64,000 nt of DNA from assembly GCF_014196625.1 (NCBI RefSeq), contig NZ_JACIDZ010000014.1:1-64000 (forward strand), read 5' to 3'. Source of the stretch: Martelella radicis (GTDB lineage: Bacteria > Pseudomonadota > Alphaproteobacteria > Rhizobiales > Rhizobiaceae). The notes beneath the pieces were generated by a model. That model worked only from the letters and a program-made list of their open reading frames with translations. It was not told the DNA's origin and searched no databases. Each line of letters opens with the position of its first letter. The stretch's first letter is position 1. The translations under genes and the position numbers were made by a program. Shown here one piece after another: positions 53,651 to 62,825 of the stretch.

Positions 53651-54766
53651 TCAGATCGAACTCACACGATGATTGACGCAAAGCCGGTCGATCTCGTCCC
53701 AATCTAGATCAACACCGAGGCCGGGGCTATCCGGCACGACCGCATTGCCTTCGGCATCGATCGGCAAGCCACCCTTCATCGGGAATACGAACGGCTCCTG
53801 CGGTACGAACAACTCGAAATAGTCGCAGTTCTTGATCGCGCAGGAGGCATGGAGATTGGCGATGTCCATATAGGCCATGGTGGTGGTGTGGATCTCGCAC
53901 TTCAGACCGAAGGCTTCAGCCATATGCGCAATCTTCATCGTCCCGGTGATACCGGCTTTCCATGAAACATCGGCGCGCACGATGTCTGCCGCACGCTGGG
54001 CAATCACCTGGGCGACCCCCCAATGTGCCCCTCTTGTCGTTTCGGTGGCGGCAATGGGGATATCGAGCGCCTGGCACAGCGCCTGGTACTTCTGAAGCTC
54101 GAAATCGCGGAAGGGTTCCTCAAACCACACGTAGTCAAGTTTTTCGAGGTCCCGGCCGACCCTGATCGCCTCTTCCAGCGTGTATTCGCCGACCGGGTCG
54201 GTAAACAGAAGATAGTCAGGTCCAACGGCCTCGCGAACCGCGCGGTGGACCTCGATATCCTTTCGCCACGGGCATGGCGGGTGTGCCTTGTAGCCCGGAA
54301 GGCCGAGTGCCTTGTAGTGTTTCGCCTCCTCGACATATTCATCGACCGTGTCGTGAAAGAGACCGCTGGCATAGGCAGGCAGGCGGTCGCGATAGGCGCC
54401 GAGATAGCGGTAAAGCGGCTGACCGGCCTCCCGGGCAGCAAGGTCCCACAGGGCGACGTCGACCGGTCCCGGCAGGTAGACCGGAAAGAAAGTCAAATGC
54501 CGGTCGACATTCCAAAGATCGTGCCAGATCGCCTCACGCTGATAGGGATCGCGCCCGAGCATCACCGGCGCTATCGTTTCGTGCAGATAGGCCTCGGTGA
54601 TGGCCCCTGAGCGCGCGGCAAGCGCGGAAGCATAGCCCGCAGCCCCCGTATCGGCCGTCACCTTCAGCACGACGACGTCCCACGGCATATTGTTGCCCGC
54701 CCGGCTTTCGGGAAACAGGCTGAGGTCGCGGCGGCATTGCCACGTCTCGACGCTCTGGATTTTCAT
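53651..54766 (-). CDS. Enolase-superfamily sugar-acid dehydratase (mandelate racemase/muconate lactonizing group)
   Basis: 371 residues. Metal ligands Asp190, Glu216 and Glu242; Asp266-His293 dyad with the 27-residue spacing of the mandelate racemase subgroup. At the second-lysine position it has Lys160-Ala-His162 (GYKAHPP) rather than K-x-K. Probably abstracts the alpha proton of a sugar acid or its lactone and eliminates water. It is divergent from the hexuronate operon, and its 5' region carries the related AACCTATC operator, so it is likely part of the same regulon. Convergent with the TAXI permease gene; the 222-base gap shows nothing clear. Confidence 0.9.
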   Translation of the reverse strand: MKIQSVETWQCRRDLSLFPESRAGNNMPWDVVVLKVTADTGAAGYASALAARSGAITEAYLHETIAPVMLGRDPYQREAIWHDLWNVDRHLTFFPVYLPGPVDVALWDLAAREAGQPLYRYLGAYRDRLPAYASGLFHDTVDEYVEEAKHYKALGLPGYKAHPPCPWRKDIEVHRAVREAVGPDYLLFTDPVGEYTLEEAIRVGRDLEKLDYVWFEEPFRDFELQKYQALCQALDIPIAATETTRGAHWGVAQVIAQRAADIVRADVSWKAGITGTMKIAHMAEAFGLKCEIHTTTMAYMDIANLHASCAIKNCDYFELFVPQEPFVFPMKGGLPIDAEGNAVVPDSPGLGVDLDWDEIDRLCVNHRVSSI

Positions 54767-54781
54767 GATGCACCTTTCATA

Positions 54782-54806
54782 AACCTATCATCCTGTAGGA
54801 TAGGTT
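54782..54806. promoter_or_regulatory. Operator of the dehydratase gene
   Basis: AACCTATC (54782-54789), 9 bases, GATAGGTT (54799-54806): perfect 8-base inverted repeat, 16-40 bases upstream of the dehydratase start. The left flank CATAAACCTATCA recurs exactly at 55075-55087 before the hexuronate operon. Probable site for the FadR-type regulator encoded at 62826. Confidence 0.6.
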
Positions 54807-55079
54807 ATCTCTATCGCAATTTTCAGCGCTGGCAAGACAGTTTCGATCATTTTTCATGATCTGCGGCAAAGCGACCTCCTTCCGATCCCCCCAGAATAGC
54901 CTCTGGCCGGTTCTGGAAAATCATGGCGAAAGCGCTTCGGTCATGATGGCGGATGACGTGCAATCGATGGCGATCAGCACCTCGCCTGACGTACAGCATC
55001 CCGCCGAAAAGAAATTTCATGAACAAAAACAATGTCCATGATGATCGTCAGGCGAAAATCAAAATATTCTTTCCCATAA

Positions 55080-55121
55080 ACCTATCAGACAGGTTGACAT
55101 GTTTGTCGATGGGCATATTTT
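55080..55121 (+). promoter_or_regulatory. Promoter and operator of the hexuronate operon
   Basis: Operator ACCTATCAGACAGGT (55080-55094) is a near-perfect 15-base palindrome, overlapping the first base of a consensus -35 box TTGACA (55094-55099); 16 bases later TATTTT (55116-55121) forms the -10. Bound repressor would block polymerase. Transcript start would be near 55128, about 100 bases before the SDR gene. Confidence 0.65.
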
Positions 55122-55226
55122 GGCGTCCGAGACCGACGGAACGCGAAACCAACCGTCTCCGGAAGCTCTCGTCACAATGCGAAGCAGGCGGCCGCTTCGC
55201 GCCAAGCCAATTGAGCGAGTTCACAC

Positions 55227-55991
55227 ATGAATGCCGAAAATGCGTTTTCACTTGCGGGCAAGACAGCCCTGATCACCGGCGGCGGCAGCGGCCTCGGTTT
55301 CGCGATGGCAAGCTGCATGGTTGCCGCCGGCGCCACGGTCGTCATCGCGGATCTGAATGAGGAAACCGCCAAAAGGGCAGCAGAGGAGCTCGGCGCTGCC
55401 GCTATCCCCATGGTCTACGATGTGTCGAAGACCGAGATGGCGGACGCCTTTGTCGGCGCTGTTCTGGAAAAGACCGGCAAGGTCGACATTCTCGTCAACA
55501 ATGCCGGCAATCACAAGAAGAAGCCGATCGAGGAGATGACGGTCGCCGAATTCGAGGCCGTGCTCGATGTCCATGTCGTCGGCGCCTTCGCGCTCACCAA
55601 GGCGCTGGTGCCGTTCATGAAGCAGGCGGGCGGCGGATCGGTACTGTTTACGGCGTCCATGGCATCGTTCATCGGCACGCCTTTGGTTTCCGGTTACCAG
55701 GCGGCAAAATCGGCTTATCTCGGCCTCATTCGCGGTCTTGCCTCCGAACTTTCGCCGTCCGGCATCAGGGTCAACGGCGTTGCCCCCGGCTGGATCGACA
55801 CGCCGATGCTGCGAAAGGCGATCGAAGGCGACGACGCACGCAAGAACAAGATCCTCGGTCGCACGCCGATGAAGACTTTCGGCAAGCCGGAAGATATCGG
55901 CTGGGCCGCCTGCTACCTCGCCTCACCCGCCGCTTCCTTCGTCACCGGTCATGTTCTGGTGGTCGATGGCGGCGCGCTGATCGGGTTCTAG
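55227..55991 (+). CDS. SDR, candidate hexuronate/hexonate oxidoreductase
   Basis: 254 residues, classical SDR. TGGGSGLG cofactor motif, Asp in IADLN favouring NAD(H), NNAGNHKKKP (like gluconate 5-dehydrogenases), catalytic Ser in FTASMAS, YQAAK active site, GHVLVVDGGALIGF end. First gene of the hexuronate operon. As no uxaB or uxuB gene is present, it may reduce tagaturonate or fructuronate to the hexonate; alternatively it oxidises a hexonate. Ribosome site is weak. Confidence 0.9.
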   Translation: MNAENAFSLAGKTALITGGGSGLGFAMASCMVAAGATVVIADLNEETAKRAAEELGAAAIPMVYDVSKTEMADAFVGAVLEKTGKVDILVNNAGNHKKKPIEEMTVAEFEAVLDVHVVGAFALTKALVPFMKQAGGGSVLFTASMASFIGTPLVSGYQAAKSAYLGLIRGLASELSPSGIRVNGVAPGWIDTPMLRKAIEGDDARKNKILGRTPMKTFGKPEDIGWAACYLASPAASFVTGHVLVVDGGALIGF

Positions 55992-56090
55992 AGACCCGGG
56001 CATACCCCGATGCCGGCGTATCTCTCGCCTGCCAAAGCGACATGAGTTCGCCGGGACACCAACACCACACAGAACGAAACGGGAGGAATC

Positions 56091-57074
56091 ATGCGTTTCA
56101 TTTCAAAACTCTCACTGGCCTGCTCGGTCGCCTTCATATCGGGCGGCGTGGCCATGGCCGCAGACACGGTCACGCTGCAGCTTGCCCATGATGTCGACCT
56201 TGAACATTCGGGCCAGAAAGTCTCCGAATTCGTCGCCAAGGAAGTCGCCGAACTCTCCGGCGGCAAGATGAAGATCAACATCTATCCCTCCGGCCAGATG
56301 GGCTCGACCCGCGAACTGATGGAAATCCTGCCCGACCGCGGCGTCGACATGACCTACATCTCCGCCGGCGGCCTGGAATCCTTTGCCGATATCTACTCGG
56401 TCCTGACGCTTCCCTATATCTTCAAGGACAAGGATCACTACAACGCCGTCGTCTGGGGCCCGATCGGCAAGGAAATCATGGAGTCCACGAGGGACAAGGG
56501 CTATGTGGCCATCGGCGCCTATGCCGCCGGTTCGCGCAGCTTCTATGCCCGCGACCCGATCACCGCCTATGAAGACCTTCAAGGCAAGAAACTGCGCGTT
56601 CCGCCGTCGCCCATGCTGGTCGCGATCACCGAGGCCGTCGGCGCCCTTCCGACGCCGATCGCCTTTGCCGAATCCTATACGGCGATCCAGCAGGGCGTTG
56701 TCGACGGCGCTGAAAACAACATTCCCTCCTTCGTCTCGACCCGTCATTTCGAGGTTGCCAAATACTTCCTCGAAGACGAGCACAGCTCCTTCCCGGACTA
56801 TCTCGTCGTCTCCACGCAGACGCTCGATGCCCTGACGGAAGAACAGCGCGGCTGGCTGTTGCAGGCAGCCAAGGACGCCCAGGGCTATCAGCGCGAACTC
56901 TGGGAACAGATGGAAACCGAAAACCGGCAGACCGCGATCGAGGCCGGCGTCACCTTCACCCCGGTCGACAAGGCTCCCTTCCAGGCGGCGGTCAAGCCGA
57001 TCGTCGATGACTTCAAGGCCTCCCATCCGCAATATGAGGACCTGATGCAACGGATCCAGGACGCCGCCAACTGA
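56091..57074 (+). CDS. TRAP transporter substrate-binding protein (DctP family, likely uronate)
   Basis: 327 residues, periplasmic. Signal peptide 1-23 (AMA-A). SGGKMKINIYPSGQMGSTRELMEIL and KLRVPPSPMLV...GALPTPIAFAESYTAIQQGVVDGAENN carry the conserved Arg that grips the ligand carboxylate. Strong GGGAGG ribosome site. In an operon with uronate isomerase it probably binds galacturonate or glucuronate. Confidence 0.92.
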   Translation: MRFISKLSLACSVAFISGGVAMAADTVTLQLAHDVDLEHSGQKVSEFVAKEVAELSGGKMKINIYPSGQMGSTRELMEILPDRGVDMTYISAGGLESFADIYSVLTLPYIFKDKDHYNAVVWGPIGKEIMESTRDKGYVAIGAYAAGSRSFYARDPITAYEDLQGKKLRVPPSPMLVAITEAVGALPTPIAFAESYTAIQQGVVDGAENNIPSFVSTRHFEVAKYFLEDEHSSFPDYLVVSTQTLDALTEEQRGWLLQAAKDAQGYQRELWEQMETENRQTAIEAGVTFTPVDKAPFQAAVKPIVDDFKASHPQYEDLMQRIQDAAN

Positions 57075-57089
57075 TCGCCTGATGAGAAG

Positions 57090-57116
57090 TCCGGCGCCTT
57101 TGTGAAGGGCGCCGGA
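57090..57116 (+). other. Intercistronic stem-loop after binding-protein gene
   Basis: TCCGGCGCC (57090-57098) and GGCGCCGGA (57108-57116) form a perfect 9-bp stem with a 9-base loop, 15 bases after the stop, followed by ACCTTTGG rather than a U-run. Confidence 0.65.
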
Positions 57117-57187
57117 ACCTTTGGTTCACGCAAGAACCTTTCGGCGCTGCATCCCTGATCTTTCTCTCGCTCCCGATGGAGACAACA

Positions 57188-57709
57188 ATGCTGGAACAAA
57201 TCAAGAAGGGGCTCGACAAGACGCTGTCCTTCGTGTGCGTTCTCTTCCTGGGCATCATGGTCATCTGCGTTTCCTGGCAGGTGCTGAGCCGCTATGTCGT
57301 GCATGTGCCAAGCACGTGGACGGACGAGATTGCCCGTTTCCTGATGATCTGGACCTGCCTTCTCGGTAGCGCCTACGCGGTTGGCGCGCAACGGCACATC
57401 GCCATCGATATCGTCCCGATCCTTCTCGGGCCGAAGAAACGGGCGATCCTCGATGTCTTCATCAACCTTTGCATTCTCGTCTTCTCGCTGGTCGTCATCA
57501 CCGGCGGCGGATGGTACCTGCTGGCCAAGGTCTTCCGTTCCGGCCAGCTCACCATCGCGCTCAATATCCCCTACTGGATCGTTTACATCGTCATTCCGGT
57601 CAGCGGGCTCCTGATGGCGTTCTACAGCCTCTACCACCTTCTCAACCCGAAGCCACCGGAACCGGTCGATCCGCTCGCCGATCCCGCCGTCTCCTCGGTC
57701 CTGGACTGA
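57188..57709 (+). CDS. TRAP transporter small permease (DctQ)
   Basis: 173 residues, four membrane helices. WQVLSRYVVHVPSTWTDEIARFLMIWTCLLGSA is the DctQ signature. ATG 57188 follows GGAG at a spacing of 8; an ATG at 57176 is in frame but overlaps that site. Bridges binding protein and DctM. Confidence 0.9.
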   Translation: MLEQIKKGLDKTLSFVCVLFLGIMVICVSWQVLSRYVVHVPSTWTDEIARFLMIWTCLLGSAYAVGAQRHIAIDIVPILLGPKKRAILDVFINLCILVFSLVVITGGGWYLLAKVFRSGQLTIALNIPYWIVYIVIPVSGLLMAFYSLYHLLNPKPPEPVDPLADPAVSSVLD

Positions 57710-57713
57710 TATC

Positions 57714-59018
57714 ATGGAACTCGAGATTTCCCTTCTGCTCTTCGGCGTGTTCTTCGCCCTCGTGATTGTTGGCGTTCCGGTACCGTTCTGTATCGGCCTC
57801 GGCACAATTTCGGCGATGCTCGCCATCTTCCCCTACGGAAATGCCCTAACCATCACCGCCCAGCGCATGGCCGTCGGCATGGACAGTTTCGTGCTGCTTG
57901 CTATTCCCTTCTTCGTGCTGGCCGGCATGTTGATGAGCAATGGCGGCATAGCCATGCGGCTTGTGCGCTTTTCCGAAATGCTGCTTGGCCGCGTTCCGGG
58001 CTCGCTCCTGCATGTGAACATCCTCTCCAACATGCTGTTTGGCGCGATATCCGGATCGGCCGCCGCCGCTGCGGCCGCTGTCGGCTCCACGCTGAGCCCG
58101 ATCCAGAAGAAACTCGGCTATGATCCGACACTCTATACCTCGGCCAATATCTCCTCCTGCATCACCGGCGCACTGATCCCCCCTTCGACGCCTCTGATCG
58201 TCTATTCGCTGTCGGCGGGTGGCGTATCGATTGCCGCGCTCTTCGTCGCCGGCTATCTGCCCGGAATCCTGATGGGACTGTCGGTCATGATCGTTGCAGG
58301 CATCCTGGCAGCACGCCGCCACTATCCGCGATCAGAGCGACCAACCTTTCGCCAATGCGTCACGATCACGCTCGAAGCCCTTCCGAGCCTGATGCTGATC
58401 GTCATCGTCATCGGCGGCATCCTGGCCGGTGTCTTTACCGCGACGGAAGGTTCGGCCGTCGCCGTGGTCTACACCTTCCTTCTCTCGGTCGTGTTCTACC
58501 GCTCGATCGCGCTGAAGGACCTGCCCCGGATCATGATGGAATCGATCATCACCACCTCCGTCGTGATGCTGATGGTCGGCCTTTCGATGGGCATGGCCTG
58601 GGTGATGACCCGTGCGGCCATTCCGCAGGCCGTCAGCGCCGGGCTGCTTTCGGTCTCCGACAACCCGATCATCATCCTGCTGCTGATCAACCTGATCCTG
58701 CTGGTCATCGGACTGTTCATGGACCTGACCCCGGCCGTCCTGATCCTCGTGCCGATCCTGCTGCCGATCGTCAAAAGCCTTGGCATGGACCCGATCCATT
58801 TCGGCATCATGATGATCTTCAATCTCTGCATCGGGGTCATCACGCCGCCGGTCGGCACCTCGCTCTTCGTCGGCTGCTCGGTCTCCGGCGTCAGGGTGCA
58901 GGACATCATCAAGCCGATCCTGCCCTTCTATTTCGGCCTCATCACCGTGCTGGCCATGGTCATCTACATACCGGAACTTTCACTGTTCCTGCCCAGGCTT
59001 CTGGGGCTGACCAACTGA
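57714..59018 (+). CDS. TRAP transporter large permease (DctM)
   Basis: 434 residues, about twelve helices. LLAIPFFVLAGMLMSNGGIA, ISGSAAAAAAAVGSTL, SCITGALIPPSTPLIVYSL and GVITPPVGTSLFVG are DctM hallmarks. Starts 4 bases after dctQ ends. Na+-driven uptake of the acid bound by the DctP protein. Confidence 0.93.
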   Translation: MELEISLLLFGVFFALVIVGVPVPFCIGLGTISAMLAIFPYGNALTITAQRMAVGMDSFVLLAIPFFVLAGMLMSNGGIAMRLVRFSEMLLGRVPGSLLHVNILSNMLFGAISGSAAAAAAAVGSTLSPIQKKLGYDPTLYTSANISSCITGALIPPSTPLIVYSLSAGGVSIAALFVAGYLPGILMGLSVMIVAGILAARRHYPRSERPTFRQCVTITLEALPSLMLIVIVIGGILAGVFTATEGSAVAVVYTFLLSVVFYRSIALKDLPRIMMESIITTSVVMLMVGLSMGMAWVMTRAAIPQAVSAGLLSVSDNPIIILLLINLILLVIGLFMDLTPAVLILVPILLPIVKSLGMDPIHFGIMMIFNLCIGVITPPVGTSLFVGCSVSGVRVQDIIKPILPFYFGLITVLAMVIYIPELSLFLPRLLGLTN

Positions 59019-59035
59019 CCAAAAAACTGGCGCCT

Positions 59036-59054
59036 GCCGGCACATCCTGCCGGC
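59036..59054 (+). other. Small hairpin between dctM and uxaC
   Basis: GCCGGC (59036-59041) and GCCGGC (59049-59054) pair around a 7-base loop in the 81-base gap. Weak evidence for a processing or stability element. Confidence 0.3.
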
Positions 59055-59099
59055 CGGCCCGACCGGGACCCTCCCGAACGCATTTATCCGGAGCCAGCC

Positions 59100-60509
59100 A
59101 TGCCCAGTTTCATCCATGACGATTTCCTGCTCGACACGGAATTCTCCCGCCGCCTCTACCACGGCTACGCCAAGGACAAGCCGATCTACGACTATCACTG
59201 CCACTTGCCGCCGAACGAGATTGCCGGCAATTACCAGTTCCAGGATCTCTGGGACATCTGGCTCAGGGGCGATCACTACAAATGGCGGGCGATGCGGGCG
59301 AATGGCGTGTCGGAAAGGTTCTGCACCGGCGATGCCGCGCCGCGCGAGAAATTCGACGCCTGGGCCCGCACCGTTCCCGCGACGATCGGCAATCCGCTTT
59401 ACCACTGGACGCATCTGGAGCTGAAACGCCCCTTCGGCATAGACGATGTCCTGCTGTCGGAGAAAGCGGCGGGTCATGTCTGGGATGCCTGCAAGGAGAT
59501 GCTTGCCGATCCTTCATTTTCCGCCCGTTCCATCATGGACCGGATGAATGTCCATACCGCCGTTTCGGTCGATGATCCGGTGGACGACCTTTCCTATGTG
59601 GTCGAGGCCGCCAAGGACACGCGTTTCAAGGCGAAGGTCAGACCTTGCTTCCGTCCGGACCGGATCACGGCGATCGACCATCCCGGTTTCGTTTCCTATC
59701 TGGAAAAGCTGGAAGCTGCATCCGGGGTTTCGATCACCGACATGGCCTCGCTGTTCGATGCCCTTTCACAGCGGCTCGACCATTTTGCCAGTCACGGCTG
59801 CACCATCGCCGACCAGGCGCTCGATGTCGTCACCTACCGCGAGGCGGGCGAGGCCGAACTCAACGCCATCCTGAAGGCCCGCCGCGATGGTGTGATGCCG
59901 TCGCCCGATGAGTTCTCCGCCTTCCGGACCGCGCTTCTCATCTTTTTTGGCCGCGAATACAACCGCCGTTCATGGGTGCAGCAGTTCCACATCGGCGCCT
60001 ATCGCAACGTCAACACCCGCAAGGTGGCGGAAGTCGGCGAGGCCTGCGGTTTCGACAGCATCAATGACCAGCCGATCGCCATGCCGCTCGGCCGCCTTCT
60101 CGACGCGATGGAGAAAACCGGCGAACTGCCGCGCACGATCCTCTACTGCCTCAACCCGGCTGACAATGAGATGATTGCGGCCATGTGCGGCAATTTCCAG
60201 GACGGCGAAATCCGCGGCAAGATCCAGTTCGGTTCCGGCTGGTGGTTCAACGACCAGAAGGACGGCATGCTGCGGCAGATGAACCAGCTTGCCAATTTCG
60301 GTCTTCTGAGCCGTTTCGTCGGCATGCTGACCGACAGCCGCAGCTTCCTTTCCTACACCCGCCACGAATATTTCCGCCGGGTGCTCTGCCAGTACCTCGG
60401 CCACGGCGTGGCAAGCGGCGAGATCCCCGCCGACGAGGCGCTTCTGGGTCGCATGGTCGAGGATATCTGCTTCGACAACGCGGTCGAATATTTCCAGGTC
60501 AATGTCTAG
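59100..60509 (+). CDS. uxaC: Uronate isomerase
   Basis: 469 residues, normal for UxaC, a TIM-barrel amidohydrolase-superfamily enzyme converting D-galacturonate to D-tagaturonate and D-glucuronate to D-fructuronate. [14 protein letters not shown] near residue 31 gives the two metal-site His; [34 protein letters not shown] and [13 protein letters not shown] blocks are family-specific, with [22 protein letters not shown] near the C-terminus. CGGAG ribosome site. Central enzyme that defines this operon as hexuronate catabolism. Confidence 0.96.
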   Translation: MPSFIHDDFLLDTEFSRRLYHGYAKDKPIYDYHCHLPPNEIAGNYQFQDLWDIWLRGDHYKWRAMRANGVSERFCTGDAAPREKFDAWARTVPATIGNPLYHWTHLELKRPFGIDDVLLSEKAAGHVWDACKEMLADPSFSARSIMDRMNVHTAVSVDDPVDDLSYVVEAAKDTRFKAKVRPCFRPDRITAIDHPGFVSYLEKLEAASGVSITDMASLFDALSQRLDHFASHGCTIADQALDVVTYREAGEAELNAILKARRDGVMPSPDEFSAFRTALLIFFGREYNRRSWVQQFHIGAYRNVNTRKVAEVGEACGFDSINDQPIAMPLGRLLDAMEKTGELPRTILYCLNPADNEMIAAMCGNFQDGEIRGKIQFGSGWWFNDQKDGMLRQMNQLANFGLLSRFVGMLTDSRSFLSYTRHEYFRRVLCQYLGHGVASGEIPADEALLGRMVEDICFDNAVEYFQVNV

Positions 60510-61179
60510 CGTGAAAGCAACGTCCATGAAAGATGACGAACTCTTCAACCTTGTCCGTTCCGAGCTCTATACGCCGGTCGTGGGCGACATACTCGATGCG
60601 ATGGGCCTTTATCACCAGTTCCTGCCCCAGCCGATCCAGCCTATGCTGACGGAGATGAAGCTTGTCGGCCGCGCCATGCCGGTGCTGATGATCGACGTCT
60701 ACGGGCCGCAGGCCGAGCCCTTCGGCAAGTTGACCCACGCGCTCGACCAGCTTGAGCAGGGCGATATCTACCTGGCGAGCGGCGGCGACATGCGCTGCGC
60801 CTACTGGGGCGAGCTGCTGACGGCAACGGCACGCACGCGCGGTGCGGTCGGCGCCGTCGTCAACGGATATCATCGCGACACGCCGATGGTTCTCGATCAG
60901 GACTGGCCGGTCTTCTCGCGCGGACGTTTCGCCCAGGACAGCGGCGTGCGCACAAAGGTCATCGATTATCGCTGCCCGATCGAGATCGGCTCCGTCTGGA
61001 TCGAACCGGGCGACCTCGTCTTCGGCGATCTCGACGGGGTCCTGATCGTGCCGCAAAAGCATGAAACCGAGGTGATCGAACGCGCCGTCGAAAAGGTGCG
61101 TGCCGAAAAGACCGTCCGCAAGGCGATCGAGGGTGGAATGACCGCGACCGCCGCCTTCGAGAAATACGGCGTTCTCTGA
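60502..61179 (+). CDS. RraA-like / HMG-aldolase-family protein
   Basis: 225 residues. The RraA fold signature: [32 protein letters not shown] and NGYHRDT (G-x-x-RD), then [16 protein letters not shown]. Members include 4-hydroxy-4-methyl-2-oxoglutarate aldolase, oxaloacetate decarboxylase and RNase E regulators; in sugar-acid operons they probably process a 2-oxo acid. It may serve as the aldolase or decarboxylase step here, as no KdgA is present. Start 60502 overlaps the uxaC stop; ATG 60526 is an alternative with a weak site. Confidence 0.88.
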   Translation: MSSVKATSMKDDELFNLVRSELYTPVVGDILDAMGLYHQFLPQPIQPMLTEMKLVGRAMPVLMIDVYGPQAEPFGKLTHALDQLEQGDIYLASGGDMRCAYWGELLTATARTRGAVGAVVNGYHRDTPMVLDQDWPVFSRGRFAQDSGVRTKVIDYRCPIEIGSVWIEPGDLVFGDLDGVLIVPQKHETEVIERAVEKVRAEKTVRKAIEGGMTATAAFEKYGVL

Positions 61180-61193
61180 CAGGGAGAGAAATC

Positions 61194-61523
61194 ATGGCTC
61201 CGCGCTGCTTCCGGATTCACGAAGCCGACAATGTCGCCACCATGCTGGATGCGGCCGAGGCGGAAGTCGTCAGCGTCACGGGCGCTGCGGCGGATGCCAC
61301 GCTCACCCTGCTCGAGGCAGTCGATCTCGGCCACAAGGTCGCCCTGAGCGACATTGGCGCAGGCGTGCCGGTCGTCAAGTTCGGCGTTGCGATCGGTGTT
61401 GCCTCGCAGCCGATCGCACGCGGCGCATGGGTTCATCTGCACAATTGCGAGAGCCGGTTCGATGCCCGCTCCGGCTCGCTCGACCTGCATACCGGCGCAA
61501 CGACGGACACGAAATATGAGTAA
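61194..61523 (+). CDS. UxaA-family dehydratase small subunit (SAF domain)
   Basis: 109 residues. SAF-domain protein equivalent to the N-terminal part of altronate/galactarate dehydratase: [25 protein letters not shown] and [18 protein letters not shown] ribosome site. Overlaps the large-subunit gene by 8 bases, so the enzyme is split in two chains. A similar split occurs in sulfolactate lyase (SuyAB), but the neighbouring uxaC favours a hexonate substrate. Confidence 0.9.
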   Translation: MAPRCFRIHEADNVATMLDAAEAEVVSVTGAAADATLTLLEAVDLGHKVALSDIGAGVPVVKFGVAIGVASQPIARGAWVHLHNCESRFDARSGSLDLHTGATTDTKYE

Positions 61524-62727
61524 TCCATTTGACCGGACATGGTCCGGATATCTGCGCGAGGACGGCGCCAAAGGCGTCCGCAATACGATCGTCGTCATCT
61601 ACACCGTGATGTGCTCGAGCCATGTCGTTCACGAGATCGCCGCCGGAGAGGACGACGTTCACGTCATCGGCTTTCCCGGCTGCTACGACAATCAGTATGC
61701 CGTGAACCTTATTCTTTCGCTTGCCCGTCACCCCAATACGGCCGCTGTTCTGGCCGTCGGCCTTGGCTGCGAGTATACCCAGCCTGGCAAGATCGCCGAG
61801 CTGGCGGAGGCAAGCGGACGCCCGGCGGCTTCGTTCTACATCCAGGATGTCGGCGGCACACGCGCTTCCGTTGAAAAGGGCAAGGCCATTCTCGGCGCGT
61901 TGCGCGAGCGCATCGCTGCGGAGACCGTACGCACGGAAATGTCCCTGAAGGACATGACCATTGGCTGTGAGTGCGGCGGATCGGACGGAACAAGCGGACT
62001 TGTGGGCAACCCTGTCGTCGGACGCTTCTTCGACATGCTGGCGGACAATGGCGGCTCGGCAATCTGCGAGGAAATCGTCGAGATGATCGGTCTTTCGCAA
62101 GTCATCTTCGATCGGGCCGCATCCCCCAAGGCACGCGGCGAACTCGAGGCGGCCTATGCAAAGGCGGAAGACTATTGCCGGAAGGTCCGGCAATACTCGG
62201 TCTCGCCGGGCAATTTCGCCGGCGGCCTGACGACGATCGAGGAAAAGAGCATGGGGGCCTTTGCCAAGAGCGGTTCGCGCCCGATCGAAGGCGTGATCAA
62301 GGTGGCCGAGCGTCCGCCCTATCCAGGGCTCTGGATCATGGACAGCGTTCCGGACGATCACTTCATGAATTTCGGTTATACCAATCCGAACGATACCGAA
62401 GGCATCATGGATCTTGTGAGTGGTGGCAGCCAGGTCGTTCTCTTTGTCACAGGGCGCGGCAGCGTCATCGGCTCGGCGGTCTCTCCGCTTGTCAAGGTGA
62501 CCGGCAATACGCGCACCTATGCACGGATGCGCGAAGACATGGATTTCAACGCGGGACGGGTGCTGGCCGGCGAGGTGACACTTGATGAGGCGGCCCTCGA
62601 ACTGGCGGATCTCATCTGCGATATCGCTTCCGGCGTCCCGAGCAAGCCGGAAGCGCTTGGGCACCGCGAGCAATATGTCATGTATAAATATCAGGATAGC
62701 GGCAGTGATAACGGCTGCAGGCTTTGA
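61516..62727 (+). CDS. UxaA-family dehydratase large subunit (altronate dehydratase-like)
   Basis: 403 residues. [43 protein letters not shown] and [15 protein letters not shown] are the conserved Cys-rich blocks that hold the catalytic metal in UxaA/GarD enzymes. Converts D-altronate (or a related hexonate) to 2-keto-3-deoxygluconate. Start ATG 61516 overlaps the small-subunit stop. The C-terminal tail ...[10 protein letters not shown] is longer than I expect. Confidence 0.9.
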   Translation: MSNPFDRTWSGYLREDGAKGVRNTIVVIYTVMCSSHVVHEIAAGEDDVHVIGFPGCYDNQYAVNLILSLARHPNTAAVLAVGLGCEYTQPGKIAELAEASGRPAASFYIQDVGGTRASVEKGKAILGALRERIAAETVRTEMSLKDMTIGCECGGSDGTSGLVGNPVVGRFFDMLADNGGSAICEEIVEMIGLSQVIFDRAASPKARGELEAAYAKAEDYCRKVRQYSVSPGNFAGGLTTIEEKSMGAFAKSGSRPIEGVIKVAERPPYPGLWIMDSVPDDHFMNFGYTNPNDTEGIMDLVSGGSQVVLFVTGRGSVIGSAVSPLVKVTGNTRTYARMREDMDFNAGRVLAGEVTLDEAALELADLICDIASGVPSKPEALGHREQYVMYKYQDSGSDNGCRL

Positions 62728-62825
62728 CATTGCCCACCGGCGCCCGCAAAACGAAATCGGTTGCAGCGTTGGCAAACTCACAACGAACCCGCTTCAACCG
62801 GGCCTGTCGCTAGAGGGACAATTCC

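Larger units (their letters stand above)
54767..55226. other. Divergent regulatory gap of the hexuronate regulon
   Basis: This 460-base interval holds the operators at 54782-54806 and 55080-55094 and a promoter at 55094-55121. Short frames on both strands between 54850 and 55040 have no ribosome site or protein-like composition. I see no gene or stable RNA. Confidence 0.5.

Noticed and set aside
54856-55041. Small frames on both strands in the hexuronate control region
   Set aside because: No ribosome site, no recognisable composition; the region is better explained as regulatory.
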